A stretch of DNA of 32,320 bases from Solirubrobacterales bacterium (GCA_019240655.1 JAFAXX010000088.1:1-32320); one strand, 5' to 3'. Shown: positions 1-7,510, numbered from the stretch's first letter. The notes: generated from the letters alone by a model not told the origin. Made by a program: numbers and translations.

Positions 1-592
1 CTACGCACAGCATCAACTCGGCGGCCGCGGCCAGCTCCTGCGCTCGCGCCAGCGCCTCCATCGGCAGGTACTCGCCGAAGAGGACGACGTCCGGCTTGAG
101 TGGCCGGCCGCAATCGCACCTTGGCACCCCCCGCCCCTCCGGATCCCCCTCCAGGCGGGCGCGCACGTCTCCCAACTCATACCGTACGTCGCAGACCAGA
201 CACGACGAGTGGGCGATGCTGCCGTGCACCTCGATCAGCTGCTCGGAGCCGGCCCGGGCGTGCAGGCGATCGATGTTCTGGGTTATCACGGCGTCCAGCA
301 GCCCGGCGCGCTCGAGCTCGGCCAGCGCCCGGTGGGCGCCGTTCGGCTGCTTGTGCTCGAGGGTCTGGAAGCGCTCGCCGTAGAAGTTCCAGAAGCGCTC
401 CGGATCGCGGTGGAAGACATCGATGTGCGCGACGTCCATCGGGTCGACGTTCTCCCACAGGCCAGTCCGCGGTGAGCGGAAGTCGGGGATCCCGGAAGGC
501 ACCGAGATCCCCGCGCCGGTCAGCGCCACCACCGAATCCGCGCCGCGGATGAGCTCGGCGAGCCGGGCGGCGGTGTCCGCGGCTGCCCTCAC
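1..592 (-). CDS. Sir2-family NAD-dependent protein deacylase (sirtuin), 3' end outside window
   Basis: Removes acetyl or other acyl groups from protein lysines using NAD+. The first 197 residues are visible. They contain the NAD-binding GAGIS (26-30) and PDFR (36-39) motifs, QNID at 105-108, the catalytic His123 in EVHG, and a zinc knuckle formed by Cys131/Cys134 and Cys159/Cys161. The frame leaves the window inside what should become the G-S-S-L motif. The start is the GTG at 592-590, which overlaps the TGA of the upstream acyl-CoA gene as GTGA, so the two are translationally coupled. Last visible member of a minus-strand operon with 3-hydroxyacyl-CoA dehydrogenase and enoyl-CoA hydratase. 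Coupling suggests, but does not prove, that the deacylase acts on enzymes or acyl-lysines of that pathway. Identification is very secure; acyl preference cannot be read from what is visible. Confidence 0.93.
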   Translation of the reverse strand, partial: MRAAADTAARLAELIRGADSVVALTGAGISVPSGIPDFRSPRTGLWENVDPMDVAHIDVFHRDPERFWNFYGERFQTLEHKQPNGAHRALAELERAGLLDAVITQNIDRLHARAGSEQLIEVHGSIAHSSCLVCDVRYELGDVRARLEGDPEGRGVPRCDCGRPLKPDVVLFGEYLPMEALARAQELAAAAELMLCV

Positions 593-1695
593 CGGCCGTG
601 GAAGCGGGCCGCGCGCTTCTCGAGGAAGGCGGATATCCCCTCGCGCGCGTCCTCGGAGCCGAAGACGGCGGCGAACGCCTCCTTCTCGGCTTCGATCCCG
701 GCCTCGAGGTCGCCGACCGGAGAGACCTGCTTGATCCGCTCGATCGCCAGCGGCGCCTGCCCGGCCAGCTTCCGGGCCCAGGCGAGCGCGGTGTCGAGCA
801 GCTCGTGATCGGGCACCACGCGCGTGGCCAGGCCGAGCTCGTAGGCCTCCTCGGCGGCGATCGGCTCGCCGGTCAGGTTCAGCTCGAGCGCCTTGGCCTC
901 GCCGACCAATCGCGGCAGCCGCTGCGTGCCGCCGAAGCCGGGGATGATCCCGAGGTTGATCTCCGGCTGGCCGAAGCTGGCCGACTCGGCGGCGATGCGG
1001 AAGTCGCAGGCCATCGCCAGCTCGCAGCCGCCGCCGTAGGCCACCGCGTTGACCGCGGCGATCGTAGCGACCGCGCTGGTTTCCATGCTCCGCAGCAGGC
1101 CGTGCATCCCGTCGAGCAGCTCGCGCCCCGCGGCCGCGTCCATCGTCGTGAACGCCTTGATGTCGGCGCCGGCGCAGAACAGCATCGGGTTGGCCGAGGC
1201 GAACACCAGCGCCCTCACCCGTCCGTCCCCGGCAATCGCGTCCCAGGCCCGCCGGAGCGCGTGCACGACCGCGGGGGAGATCGAGTTGGCCGGAGGGCGG
1301 TCGAGCCACGCGATCGCGACCTCTCCGCGCGTCTCCAGCTTGACCGGGCTCTGCTCCCAGCCCGCGTCCGGGCGCGCGTAGGGAAAGAAGCCCTGCCCCG
1401 CCTTGACCCCGAGGCGGCCCTGGGCGACCAGCCGGCGCAGGACCGTCGGCGGCTCGAAGTTCTCGCCCCACTCCCGGGCGGCGGCCTCGAGCCGGTCCAC
1501 GACCACGTCGAGCCCGATCTGGTCGGCGCGCGCAAACGGCGGCGGCATGATCCCCGCGCCAGCCATCATCCCGAGGTCGATGTCCTTCATCGAGGCGATG
1601 CCCTCCTCGAGGACGAGGCAGCTCTCGACCAGCGCCTTGAGCGTGAAGCGTTCGACGAGCGCCTGGGCGTCGAGCGGCGCGTCAACCGTGCTCAT
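589..1695 (-). CDS. 3-hydroxyacyl-CoA dehydrogenase C-domain / enoyl-CoA hydratase fusion
   Basis: A 368-residue two-domain protein. Residues about 15-107 match a 3-hydroxyacyl-CoA dehydrogenase C-terminal domain (ALVES..LEEGIAS..DIDLGM, then GRLGVKAGQGFF). There is no Rossmann NAD domain in front of it. Residues about 115-368 are a complete crotonase-fold enoyl-CoA hydratase with the oxyanion-hole region CAGADIK (174-180) and both catalytic glutamates, Glu225 in GGGCELAMACD and Glu245 in FGQPEINLG, 20 residues apart as in the family. The hydratase should convert trans-2-enoyl-CoA to 3-hydroxyacyl-CoA in beta-oxidation or a related pathway. The order is the reverse of FadB, where the hydratase is N-terminal. 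It overlaps the upstream dehydrogenase by 14 bp, so the two probably form one complex. The extra C-domain may be structural, like the second C-domain of FadB; that is inference. Confidence 0.9.
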   Translation of the reverse strand: MSTVDAPLDAQALVERFTLKALVESCLVLEEGIASMKDIDLGMMAGAGIMPPPFARADQIGLDVVVDRLEAAAREWGENFEPPTVLRRLVAQGRLGVKAGQGFFPYARPDAGWEQSPVKLETRGEVAIAWLDRPPANSISPAVVHALRRAWDAIAGDGRVRALVFASANPMLFCAGADIKAFTTMDAAAGRELLDGMHGLLRSMETSAVATIAAVNAVAYGGGCELAMACDFRIAAESASFGQPEINLGIIPGFGGTQRLPRLVGEAKALELNLTGEPIAAEEAYELGLATRVVPDHELLDTALAWARKLAGQAPLAIERIKQVSPVGDLEAGIEAEKEAFAAVFGSEDAREGISAFLEKRAARFHGR

Positions 1696-2530
1696 AGAAC
1701 CCCCTCCCGGTCTTGGCGCCGAGGTCCCCGCCGGCGACGAGCTCCTGCATCCGCCGGTGCACGTAGAAGCGGTCGCCGTAGGCCTCCCTCAGGTACTCGG
1801 CCACGTGCAGCACCGTGTCCAGGCCAAGCAGGTCGGTGAGCAGGAACGGCCCCATCGGCGCCGCCTTGGCGTCGGCCACCGCCTGGTCGATCTGCTTGAT
1901 GTCCCCGCCCGTCTCCTCCTGGTAGCGCCAGATCTCGGCGACGCTCGAGTTGAGGATCCGGTTGACCACGAACCCGGGGGCCTCCGCGCAGCGGATGGGC
2001 AGCTTGCGGATCGCCTGCGCAAAGCCGGCGGCCGCCTGCGCCGTCTCGAGCGATGTGTCGTCGCCCTCGATCACTTCGATCAGCCGCATGACCGAGGCGG
2101 GGTAGAAGAAGTGAAAGCCGACGACCTTGTCCGCGCGGCTGGTGACCTGCCCCATCTCGGTGATCGACAGCGAAGACGTGTTCGAGGCGAGGATCGCGTG
2201 CCCCGGCGTCACCTCGTCGAGCTCCGCGAACACCGTCTGCTTGACCTCGATCCGCTCGGGCACCGCCTCGACGACGAAGTCGACGTCGCCGAAGCCGTCG
2301 TAATCGGTCGCGCCGGTGATGAGCCCGAGCTTTCGCTCGAGCTCGTCCGCTTCCAGCTTGCCCTGGTCGACGCGGCCCTGCCACAGCGAGCGTGCCTTCG
2401 CGAGGCCCTGATCGACGAACTGCTGCTCGACGTCCTTGAGCACGACCGGGATCTCCGCGCTGGCGATCGTCTGCGCGATCTCACCACCCATCGTGCCGGC
2501 GCCGACCACCGCGGCTTTGAAGACGAACAT
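1682..2530 (-). CDS. 3-hydroxyacyl-CoA (3-hydroxybutyryl-CoA) dehydrogenase
   Basis: Oxidises 3-hydroxyacyl-CoA to 3-ketoacyl-CoA with NAD(P)+ (reversible). At 282 residues it has the usual length of the stand-alone Hbd/PaaH/FadB2 type. The N-terminal Rossmann domain carries GAGTMG at 10-15. The active-site set seen in human HAD (Ser137, His158, Glu170, Asn208) is reproduced with identical spacing as Ser119 (NTSSLS), His140 (GFHFFYP), Glu152 and Asn190 (VVNRI). The C-terminal domain ends in GAKTGRGFYEHG, a typical terminus. Start ATG is preceded by a GAGGAAGAGG purine stretch. First gene of the minus-strand operon with the hydratase fusion and sirtuin, divergent from the metallopeptidase with only 54 bp between start codons. 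Chain-length preference cannot be told from the sequence. Confidence 0.95.
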   Translation of the reverse strand: MFVFKAAVVGAGTMGGEIAQTIASAEIPVVLKDVEQQFVDQGLAKARSLWQGRVDQGKLEADELERKLGLITGATDYDGFGDVDFVVEAVPERIEVKQTVFAELDEVTPGHAILASNTSSLSITEMGQVTSRADKVVGFHFFYPASVMRLIEVIEGDDTSLETAQAAAGFAQAIRKLPIRCAEAPGFVVNRILNSSVAEIWRYQEETGGDIKQIDQAVADAKAAPMGPFLLTDLLGLDTVLHVAEYLREAYGDRFYVHRRMQELVAGGDLGAKTGRGFYEHG

Positions 2531-2569
2531 GAACCTCTTCCTCGGTCGGTCTCGACTGCCGCGCGAGTG

Positions 2570-2575
2570 TACCCT
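2570..2575 (+). promoter_or_regulatory. Putative -10 box (TACCCT) of the metallopeptidase gene
   Basis: TACCCT fits the TAnnnT -10 pattern and ends 9 bases before the ATG at 2585. No Shine-Dalgarno sequence precedes that ATG, so the mRNA is probably leaderless or nearly so. No -35 element is recognisable. Confidence 0.4.
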
Positions 2576-2584
2576 CGGTCACCC

Positions 2585-3613
2585 ATGACCGAGACCCTGC
2601 CCGCGAACCTCGAGCCGTACCCCAACATCTCTTCCAAGGCCTACGAGCATCCCGCCGACCGGGCGGCGACCGCCGCGCTGAAGTCGGTCCCGATGCTCGA
2701 CACGGTGGTGCGCAAGCTGGTCGAGTGGGGCTACGAGCGGGCGCTCCGGCAGACCTTTCTCGGCAACGCCGTGCGGGTTGGCGAGCACCAGCTGCCCGAC
2801 CTGTGGACGAGCCACACCGGCGTCTGCCGGATTCTCGACATGCCTGCGGTCTACGACCTCTACGTCATGTGGGGAGTGCTGGGCGGCGCCCAGGCGATCG
2901 GCTCCGGCAAGCCGATGGTGGTGCTCGATGCGGGTCTGCTCGAGAAGCTCGGCCCCGGCGAGCAGCGCGTCGTCCTGGCTCACGAGATCGGCCACATCCT
3001 CTCCGACCACGTCCTCTACATGACCGCGCTGAACATCCTCCTCGGTGCCACCGCCGGGGTCCCGTTCCCGATCGCGCTTCCTCTGCGGGCGGTCAGAGCG
3101 GTACTGCTCGAGTGGTACCGCGCGGCCGAGCTCTCCTGCGACCGGGCGGCCACGCTGGCCGTCCGCGACCCCCAGATCGTGTGTCGCACGCTGATGGTGC
3201 TGGGCGGCGGGCTCTCGGCCGACAAGCTCAACCTCGACGCGTTCATGGCGCAGGCGATGGATTACCGCAGCTGGGAGGATCCCTCCGACCGGGTCCGCCG
3301 CTTCTTCAACGAGATCGGCCGAACCCACCCCTACGCCGTCCGCCGCGTCTCCGAGGTGATGGAGTGGGTCAAGGCCGGCGAGTACGACCGCATCGTCCGC
3401 GGCGAGTACCGCACCCGCGATCACCAGGCCGACGCTCGCCAGGAGGCCGGCGACGCGATGGAGTTCTACGCCGAGCGCTTCCGCGCGATCTTCCGCGAGA
3501 TGGGCGAGAACGTCACGAGCCTCAGCGCCCAGGTCGGCGATATGGCGGAGCAGGTCGCCGACTGGGTCCGCTCGCGCGGCGGCGGCGCCGGCGGCTTTGG
3601 CGCCGGGGGCTGA
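2585..3613 (+). CDS. M48-family zinc metallopeptidase
   Basis: A 342-residue Ste24p/HtpX-related protein. The zinc and catalytic motif HEIGH lies at 133-137, in LAHEIGHILSDH. The downstream third ligand is expected in AAELSCDRAA (Glu182), the usual ExxxD arrangement of M48. Residues about 142-175 are hydrophobic and may form one or two membrane-associated helices (YMTALNILLGATAGVPFPIA). The C-terminal third is charged, and the tail is glycine-rich (RGGGAGGFGAGG). ATG at 2585 is preferred because upstream sequence in that frame is opposite to the dehydrogenase genes and because a TAnnnT box lies just in front. Members of this family degrade misfolded membrane proteins or act in lipoprotein or prenyl-protein processing; the substrate here is unknown. 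It stands alone, divergent from the beta-oxidation operon. Confidence 0.88.
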   Translation: MTETLPANLEPYPNISSKAYEHPADRAATAALKSVPMLDTVVRKLVEWGYERALRQTFLGNAVRVGEHQLPDLWTSHTGVCRILDMPAVYDLYVMWGVLGGAQAIGSGKPMVVLDAGLLEKLGPGEQRVVLAHEIGHILSDHVLYMTALNILLGATAGVPFPIALPLRAVRAVLLEWYRAAELSCDRAATLAVRDPQIVCRTLMVLGGGLSADKLNLDAFMAQAMDYRSWEDPSDRVRRFFNEIGRTHPYAVRRVSEVMEWVKAGEYDRIVRGEYRTRDHQADARQEAGDAMEFYAERFRAIFREMGENVTSLSAQVGDMAEQVADWVRSRGGGAGGFGAGG

Positions 3614-3620
3614 GCTCGGG

Positions 3621-3639
3621 GCCGGCGCGCCCTGCCGGC
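3621..3639 (+). terminator. GC-rich hairpin after metallopeptidase gene (possible terminator)
   Basis: GCCGGC (3621-3626) and GCCGGC (3634-3639) can pair around a 7-base loop, 7 bases after the stop codon at 3613. There is no T-tract, so termination activity is uncertain. Confidence 0.3.
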
Positions 3640-3674
3640 GCGGGGCCTCACGGACGGATGTCTGCCGCAGCCTC

Positions 3675-3720
3675 TTGACAATCGACTTTCTTCGATATAT
3701 CGTTATGCATCGACGATATA
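3675..3720 (+). promoter_or_regulatory. padR promoter with overlapping palindromic operator
   Basis: A perfect -35 TTGACA (3675-3680) is followed after 17 bp by TATCGT (3698-3703). Over the -10 lie a perfect palindrome CGATATATCG (3693-3702) and a longer inverted repeat TATATCGT (3696-3703) / ACGATATA (3713-3720) with a 9-bp spacer. This AT-rich patch stands out in GC-rich DNA. The layout fits autorepression by the PadR protein encoded directly downstream. Confidence 0.7.
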
Positions 3721-3738
3721 GCCAAACAGGAGGAAACG

Positions 3739-4314
3739 ATGACCGGCAAACACCATCGACTCCATCATCGCGAGCGGATGGGCCCCTTCGGCGAGACGCA
3801 CTTCGAGCCGGGCGCCGGGTTCGTCGGCCCGCGCATGTTCGGCCCACCGTTCGGAGGCGGCCGGGGCCGCCGGCGCCGCGGCGACGTGCGCCTCGCGCTC
3901 CTGCTCGCGCTCGAGGAAGAGCCGCGCAACGGCTACCAGCTGATGCAGATGATCGAGGAGCGCAGCGGCGGGCGCTGGCGCCCGAGCCCGGGCTCGGTCT
4001 ATCCCGCGCTGGCTCAGCTCGAAGACCAGGGATTCGTCCGCTCGGTCGAGCGCGACGGCCAGAAGCTCTACGAGCTCACCGACGCGGGCCGCGAGCACTT
4101 GGCCGAGCGCCCGGAGCACCCCGCCCCGTGGGAAGACGTCGACCCCGCCGCGCAGTCGATCGCCGGCGTTCGCAAGCTGGTCGGCCAGGTCGCCGCTGCG
4201 GCCATGCAGGTCGCCCAGGTGGCCGATGAGCCGCAGCTGAAGCGGGCGAGCGAGGTGCTAACCGAGGCGCGGCGGTCGCTGTACCGGATCCTCGCCGAGG
4301 ACGGCGATCGCTGA
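3739..4314 (+). CDS. PadR-family transcriptional repressor
   Basis: A 191-residue regulator. Residues 1-48 form a His/Gly/Arg-rich extension common in this family (HHRLHHRERMGPFG). Residues about 49-122 form the PadR winged helix-turn-helix: DVRLALLLAL, NGYQLMQMIEE, the signature SPGSVYPALAQLEDQGFV, and wing residues leading to YELTDAGREHL. The C-terminal helix region (140-185) is probably the dimerisation or effector part. A strong ribosome site (AGGAGG, 3729-3734, 4 bases before ATG) sets the start. It lies 45 bp upstream of a DrrAB-type exporter. PadR proteins next to such exporters usually repress them until a toxic ligand binds. The palindrome in its own promoter supports autoregulation. 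Ligand unknown. Confidence 0.94.
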   Translation: MTGKHHRLHHRERMGPFGETHFEPGAGFVGPRMFGPPFGGGRGRRRRGDVRLALLLALEEEPRNGYQLMQMIEERSGGRWRPSPGSVYPALAQLEDQGFVRSVERDGQKLYELTDAGREHLAERPEHPAPWEDVDPAAQSIAGVRKLVGQVAAAAMQVAQVADEPQLKRASEVLTEARRSLYRILAEDGDR

Positions 4315-4323
4315 CCCCTGCCG

Positions 4324-4351
4324 GTGACCGCTGACCGCGACCTCGTAAGGT
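4324..4351 (+). promoter_or_regulatory. Putative promoter of the ABC exporter genes
   Basis: GTGACC (4324-4329), 16 bp, TAAGGT (4346-4351); the ATG follows 8 bases later with no clear Shine-Dalgarno, so the transcript may be almost leaderless. Two direct copies of TGACCGC (4325-4331, 4332-4338) lie inside. The exporter may also be read through from padR. Confidence 0.4.
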
Positions 4352-4359
4352 AGTGGTGG

Positions 4360-5367
4360 ATGGCGAGCGAAGCTCAGCCGGCGGACGGCCGGGCAATCGA
4401 GGTCCGTGCGCTGGCCAAGACATACCGTGAGGTGCAGGCGGTCAAGGGCGTCGACTTCGACGTCGCCGCCGGCGAGGTGTTCGGCTTCCTCGGACCGAAC
4501 GGTGCCGGCAAGACCACCACGATCAACATGCTCTGCACGCTGGTCAAGCCGACCGCCGGCTCGGCGACGGTGGCCGGCCACGACGTGGTGCGCGAGCGCG
4601 ACGACGTGCGTCGCAACATCGGCTTGGTCTTCCAGGATCCGACCCTTGACAGCTACCTCACCGGGGCCCAGAACCTGAAGCTCCACGCCGAGCTCTATGG
4701 GATCGAGTCGAGCCTGGTCGCGCCGCGCATGCGGCAGGTGCTGACGATGGTCGGGCTGTGGGACCGCCGGGACACCGCCGTCGGCACATACTCCGGCGGG
4801 ATGCGCCGGCGCCTCGAGATCGCCCGCGGGCTGATGCATTCCCCGCGCGTGCTGTTCCTCGACGAGCCGACGATCGGGCTCGACCCGCAGACCCGCCGGT
4901 CGATCTGGAGCTACATCCGCGAGCTCCAGCAGCGCGAGCAGATCACGATCTTCATGACCACCCATTACATGGACGAGGCGGAGTGGTGTGACCGGATCGC
5001 GATCATGGACCACGGAAAGATCGTGGCGCTCGAGGCCCCCGAGACGCTCAAGGCGCAGGTCGGCACCGATCGGGTCACGATCCAGACCGACGACGACGAC
5101 GCGGCGATCGGGGCGCTGGCCGAGCGCTTCGGGATCACGGCGCGGATCTCCGAGGGCGCCGTGGCCTTCGGCGTGCCCGAGGGCGAGCACTTCGTGCCCC
5201 GCCTGTTCTCCGAGCTCGGCATGCCGATCCGCGCGGTCAGCGTTTCTCGGCCCACGCTCGACGACGTGTTCATGTCCTACACCGGGAGCACGATCCGCGA
5301 CGCCGAGGAGGACCAGTCCAAGCACCGCAACCGGGTGATGATGCAGATGATGGGAGGCCGCCGATGA
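4360..5367 (+). CDS. DrrA-type ABC transporter ATP-binding protein
   Basis: Cytoplasmic ATPase subunit of a multidrug/daunorubicin-type exporter, 335 residues. Walker A GPNGAGKTT (45-53), Q-loop FQDPTLD (91-97), ABC signature YSGGMRRRLE (144-153), Walker B VLFLDEP (164-170) and switch His202 in TTHYMDEAE are all intact, so it should be active. Residues after about 235 form the DUF4162-like C-terminal extension typical of DrrA (DDVFMSYTG). It ends in an ATGA overlap with the permease gene, so the two subunits are made together. The upstream PadR gene is the likely regulator. The substrate cannot be read from sequence; DrrAB relatives export hydrophobic drugs or lipids. Confidence 0.95.
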   Translation: MASEAQPADGRAIEVRALAKTYREVQAVKGVDFDVAAGEVFGFLGPNGAGKTTTINMLCTLVKPTAGSATVAGHDVVRERDDVRRNIGLVFQDPTLDSYLTGAQNLKLHAELYGIESSLVAPRMRQVLTMVGLWDRRDTAVGTYSGGMRRRLEIARGLMHSPRVLFLDEPTIGLDPQTRRSIWSYIRELQQREQITIFMTTHYMDEAEWCDRIAIMDHGKIVALEAPETLKAQVGTDRVTIQTDDDDAAIGALAERFGITARISEGAVAFGVPEGEHFVPRLFSELGMPIRAVSVSRPTLDDVFMSYTGSTIRDAEEDQSKHRNRVMMQMMGGRR

Positions 5368-6266
5368 GCACCACCACGGAGACGACCGCGATGGCGCCGC
5401 CCGCGGGCGCGCTCACCGTCGAGCCGGTCCGGGTCACCGTCCCCAAGCACAGCGTCGCCTCCGAGCTGCGGGCGATCCGGATCGTGTGGCGACGCGACCT
5501 GATCCGCTTCGTCAACGACCGCGTACGGATCGCCGCCTCGCTCGTACAGCCGCTGCTGTTCCTGTTCGTCATGGGCTCCGGCCTGCAGGCGATCTCCAGC
5601 GCGGGCACCCACGGCGTCGATCTGAAGACGTTCATCTACCCGGGGATCCTCTGCATCGCGGTGATGTTCACGGCGATGTTCTCGGCCGCGTCGATCGTCT
5701 GGGACCGCGAGTTCGGCTTCCTGCGCGAGATGATGGTGGCGCCGGTCCGCCGCAGCTCGATCGTGATCGGCAAGTGCCTGGGCGGGGCGACCGTGGCCAG
5801 CACTCAGGGCGTGATCATGCTCCTGCTCGCCCCGCTCGTCCACGTCCCCTACGACCCGGTCCTGATTCTCGGGATCCTCGGCCTGCAGCTGCTGCTGGCC
5901 TTCTCGATCACCGCCTTCGGGGTGATGGTGGCGGCGCGGATCAAGCAGATGCAGTCGTTCTTCGGCGTCATGCAGATGGTCGTGATGCCGATGTTCTTCA
6001 TCTCCGGGGCGCTGTTCCCGGTCGCCGGGCTGCCCGGCTGGCTGGCCGTGCTGAACCGGCTCGATCCGCTCACCTACGCGGTCGACCCGATGCGGCGGCT
6101 CGTGTTCGGCCATCTGAGCATCTCCCCGGCCGCCCGAGCGGCGCTCGACCCCGGCGTCACCTGGTTCGGCTGGCACGTGCCGGCGCTGCTCGAGGCCGGC
6201 ATGGTGCTGCTCCTCGGCCTGGTCATGCTCGCGGTCGCGATCTGGGAGTTCAGCACCTCCGAATAG
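5364..6266 (+). CDS. DrrB-type ABC-2 transporter permease
   Basis: A 300-residue ABC-2 family membrane subunit. A hydrophilic N-terminus (about 50 residues, ending in AIRIVWRRDLIRFVNDR) leads to six predicted membrane segments: LVQPLLFLFVMGSGL; FIYPGILCIAVMFTAMFSAA; a central pair spanning ATVASTQGVIMLLLAPLV to GILGLQLLLAFSITAFGVMV; MVVMPMFFISGALFP; and a last helix near VLLLGLVMLAVAIWEF. The coupling-helix region WDREFGFLREMMVAPVRR is characteristic of ABC-2 exporters. The LDPLTYAVDPMRR motif before the final extracellular loop is likewise typical. The start overlaps the ATPase stop as ATGA. Probably forms an A2B2 exporter with it. Confidence 0.95.
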   Translation: MSTTTETTAMAPPAGALTVEPVRVTVPKHSVASELRAIRIVWRRDLIRFVNDRVRIAASLVQPLLFLFVMGSGLQAISSAGTHGVDLKTFIYPGILCIAVMFTAMFSAASIVWDREFGFLREMMVAPVRRSSIVIGKCLGGATVASTQGVIMLLLAPLVHVPYDPVLILGILGLQLLLAFSITAFGVMVAARIKQMQSFFGVMQMVVMPMFFISGALFPVAGLPGWLAVLNRLDPLTYAVDPMRRLVFGHLSISPAARAALDPGVTWFGWHVPALLEAGMVLLLGLVMLAVAIWEFSTSE

Positions 6267-6271
6267 CGGCG

Positions 6272-6288
6272 CGCGCGTTTACCGCGCG
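6272..6288 (+). terminator. Hairpin after the exporter operon
   Basis: CGCGCG (6272-6277), loop TTTAC, CGCGCG (6283-6288), beginning 5 bases after the stop at 6266 and followed only by TT. The palindrome overlaps the PHO-box-like repeat, so it could terminate drrAB transcripts or merely reflect those repeats. Confidence 0.4.
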
Positions 6289-6316
6289 TTCACATCTGGC
6301 GCCGACGGAGTTGCCA
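6277..6316 (+). promoter_or_regulatory. PHO-box-like direct repeat upstream of phosphate transporter
   Basis: GTTTACC (6277), GTTCACA (6288) and GTTGCCA (6310) start at exact multiples of 11 bp; the unit at 6299 is degenerate. Actinobacterial PhoP sites are 11-bp direct repeats resembling GTTCACC. Position 12-50 bases before a Pit transporter fits phosphate-starvation control. A weak -10-like CAGGCT (6315-6320) lies 7 bases before the ATG. Confidence 0.5.
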
Positions 6317-6327
6317 GGCTGCGCGCC

Positions 6328-7509
6328 ATGGGATCTGAGCTGGTTCTCATCCTCGTGGTCATCGCTGCCGTCGCCTTCGACTTCACCAACGGCTTTCACG
6401 ACACCGCCAACGCGATGGCGACCTCGATCGCCACCGGAGCGCTGAAGCCGAAGGTCGCGGTCAGCATCTCCGCCGTGCTCAACTTCGCCGGCGCCTTCAT
6501 CTCGATCAGCGTCGCGGCGACGATCGCCAAGGGCATCGTCAACCCCACGGTGCTGGGCGGCGGCGACGGCCTCGAGCTCGTGCTGGCGGCGCTGATCGGA
6601 GCGATGACCTGGAACCTCATCACCTGGTATCTGGCCATCCCCTCGAGCTCCTCGCACGCGCTGATCGGCGGAGTCATCGGCGCCACGATCGTGGCCACGA
6701 GCTCGAGCGCGGTCAACTGGCACAACCTGGTCAAGTCGGTGGTCATCCCGGCCGCGTTCTCGCCGCTCATCGCCGGCGCGGTGGCGGTGATCGGCACGTT
6801 CGTGGCCTACAAGCTGATCCGCTATCTCGGCGAGCGCGACGCCCGAACCGGCTACCGGTTCGGGCAGATCGGCTCCGCCTCGCTGGTCTCGCTCGCCCAC
6901 GGCACCAACGACGCCCAGAAGACGATGGGGGTGATCTCGCTGGCCCTGATCGCTCACGGGAACATCAGCGCCGCCCACTTCGCCGTCCCGTTCTGGGTCA
7001 AGCTCGTGTGCGCCTCGGCGATCGCGCTGGGAACGGCGTCAGGCGGCTGGCGGATCATCAACACGATGGGCAACCGGATCACCAACGTCGAGTCGCCGCA
7101 GGGGTTCGCCGCCGAGTCCTCGAGCGCGTCGGTGATCCTCGCCTCCTCCTACTTCGGCTATCCGCTGTCGACCACGCAGGTGGTCTCGGGCGGCGTCATG
7201 GGCGCCGGACTCGGGAAGCGGCTGGCCAGCGTCCGCTGGGGCGTCGTCGGTCAGATGGCCTCGGCCTGGGTGTTCACGATTCCCGCCGCGGCCGTGCTCG
7301 GCGGCGTGGCGTGGGAGATCGCCAATCTGTTCGGCAGCCACACCGGCGCCGGGTCCCTGGCCATCGCGATCCTGGCCTGCCTCGCCGCCGCGTGCCTGTG
7401 GAGGCTCGCGCAGCGCAACAACATCCGCGCCCGCGACCTCGACCGCACCCACGTCGCGCCCGACGCGGAGGCGGAGGAGCCGGGCTCCCCGGTCGCGGTG
7501 GCTGCGTGA
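6328..7509 (+). CDS. pit: Pit-family inorganic phosphate transporter
   Basis: A 393-residue low-affinity, proton-coupled (metal-phosphate) permease. Both halves of the PHO-4/PiT inverted repeat carry the family signature: DFTNGFHDTANAMATSIATGAL near the N-terminus and LAHGTNDAQKTMGVISLAL in the middle. The SSSHALIGG motif (first half) and its second-half partner SYFGYPLSTTQVVSGGVMG are also present. About ten hydrophobic segments span the chain; the C-terminal 40 residues are hydrophilic. No Shine-Dalgarno sequence precedes the ATG, but a PHO-box-like repeat does. The downstream small membrane protein starts 1 bp after the stop and is probably co-transcribed. No PhoU-like Pit accessory protein is present here. 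Confidence 0.95.
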   Translation: MGSELVLILVVIAAVAFDFTNGFHDTANAMATSIATGALKPKVAVSISAVLNFAGAFISISVAATIAKGIVNPTVLGGGDGLELVLAALIGAMTWNLITWYLAIPSSSSHALIGGVIGATIVATSSSAVNWHNLVKSVVIPAAFSPLIAGAVAVIGTFVAYKLIRYLGERDARTGYRFGQIGSASLVSLAHGTNDAQKTMGVISLALIAHGNISAAHFAVPFWVKLVCASAIALGTASGGWRIINTMGNRITNVESPQGFAAESSSASVILASSYFGYPLSTTQVVSGGVMGAGLGKRLASVRWGVVGQMASAWVFTIPAAAVLGGVAWEIANLFGSHTGAGSLAIAILACLAAACLWRLAQRNNIRARDLDRTHVAPDAEAEEPGSPVAVAA

Positions 7510-7510
7510 C

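Noticed and set aside
598..1839. 413-codon open frame on the plus strand
   Set aside because: It is antisense to the hydratase fusion, is Arg/Gly/Leu/Asp-rich low-complexity and matches no family; in GC-rich DNA the antisense of real genes is often open.
1403..2584. Extension upstream of the M48 metallopeptidase in the same frame
   Set aside because: This part is antisense to the dehydrogenase and hydratase genes; the peptidase begins at ATG 2585 behind a -10-like box.
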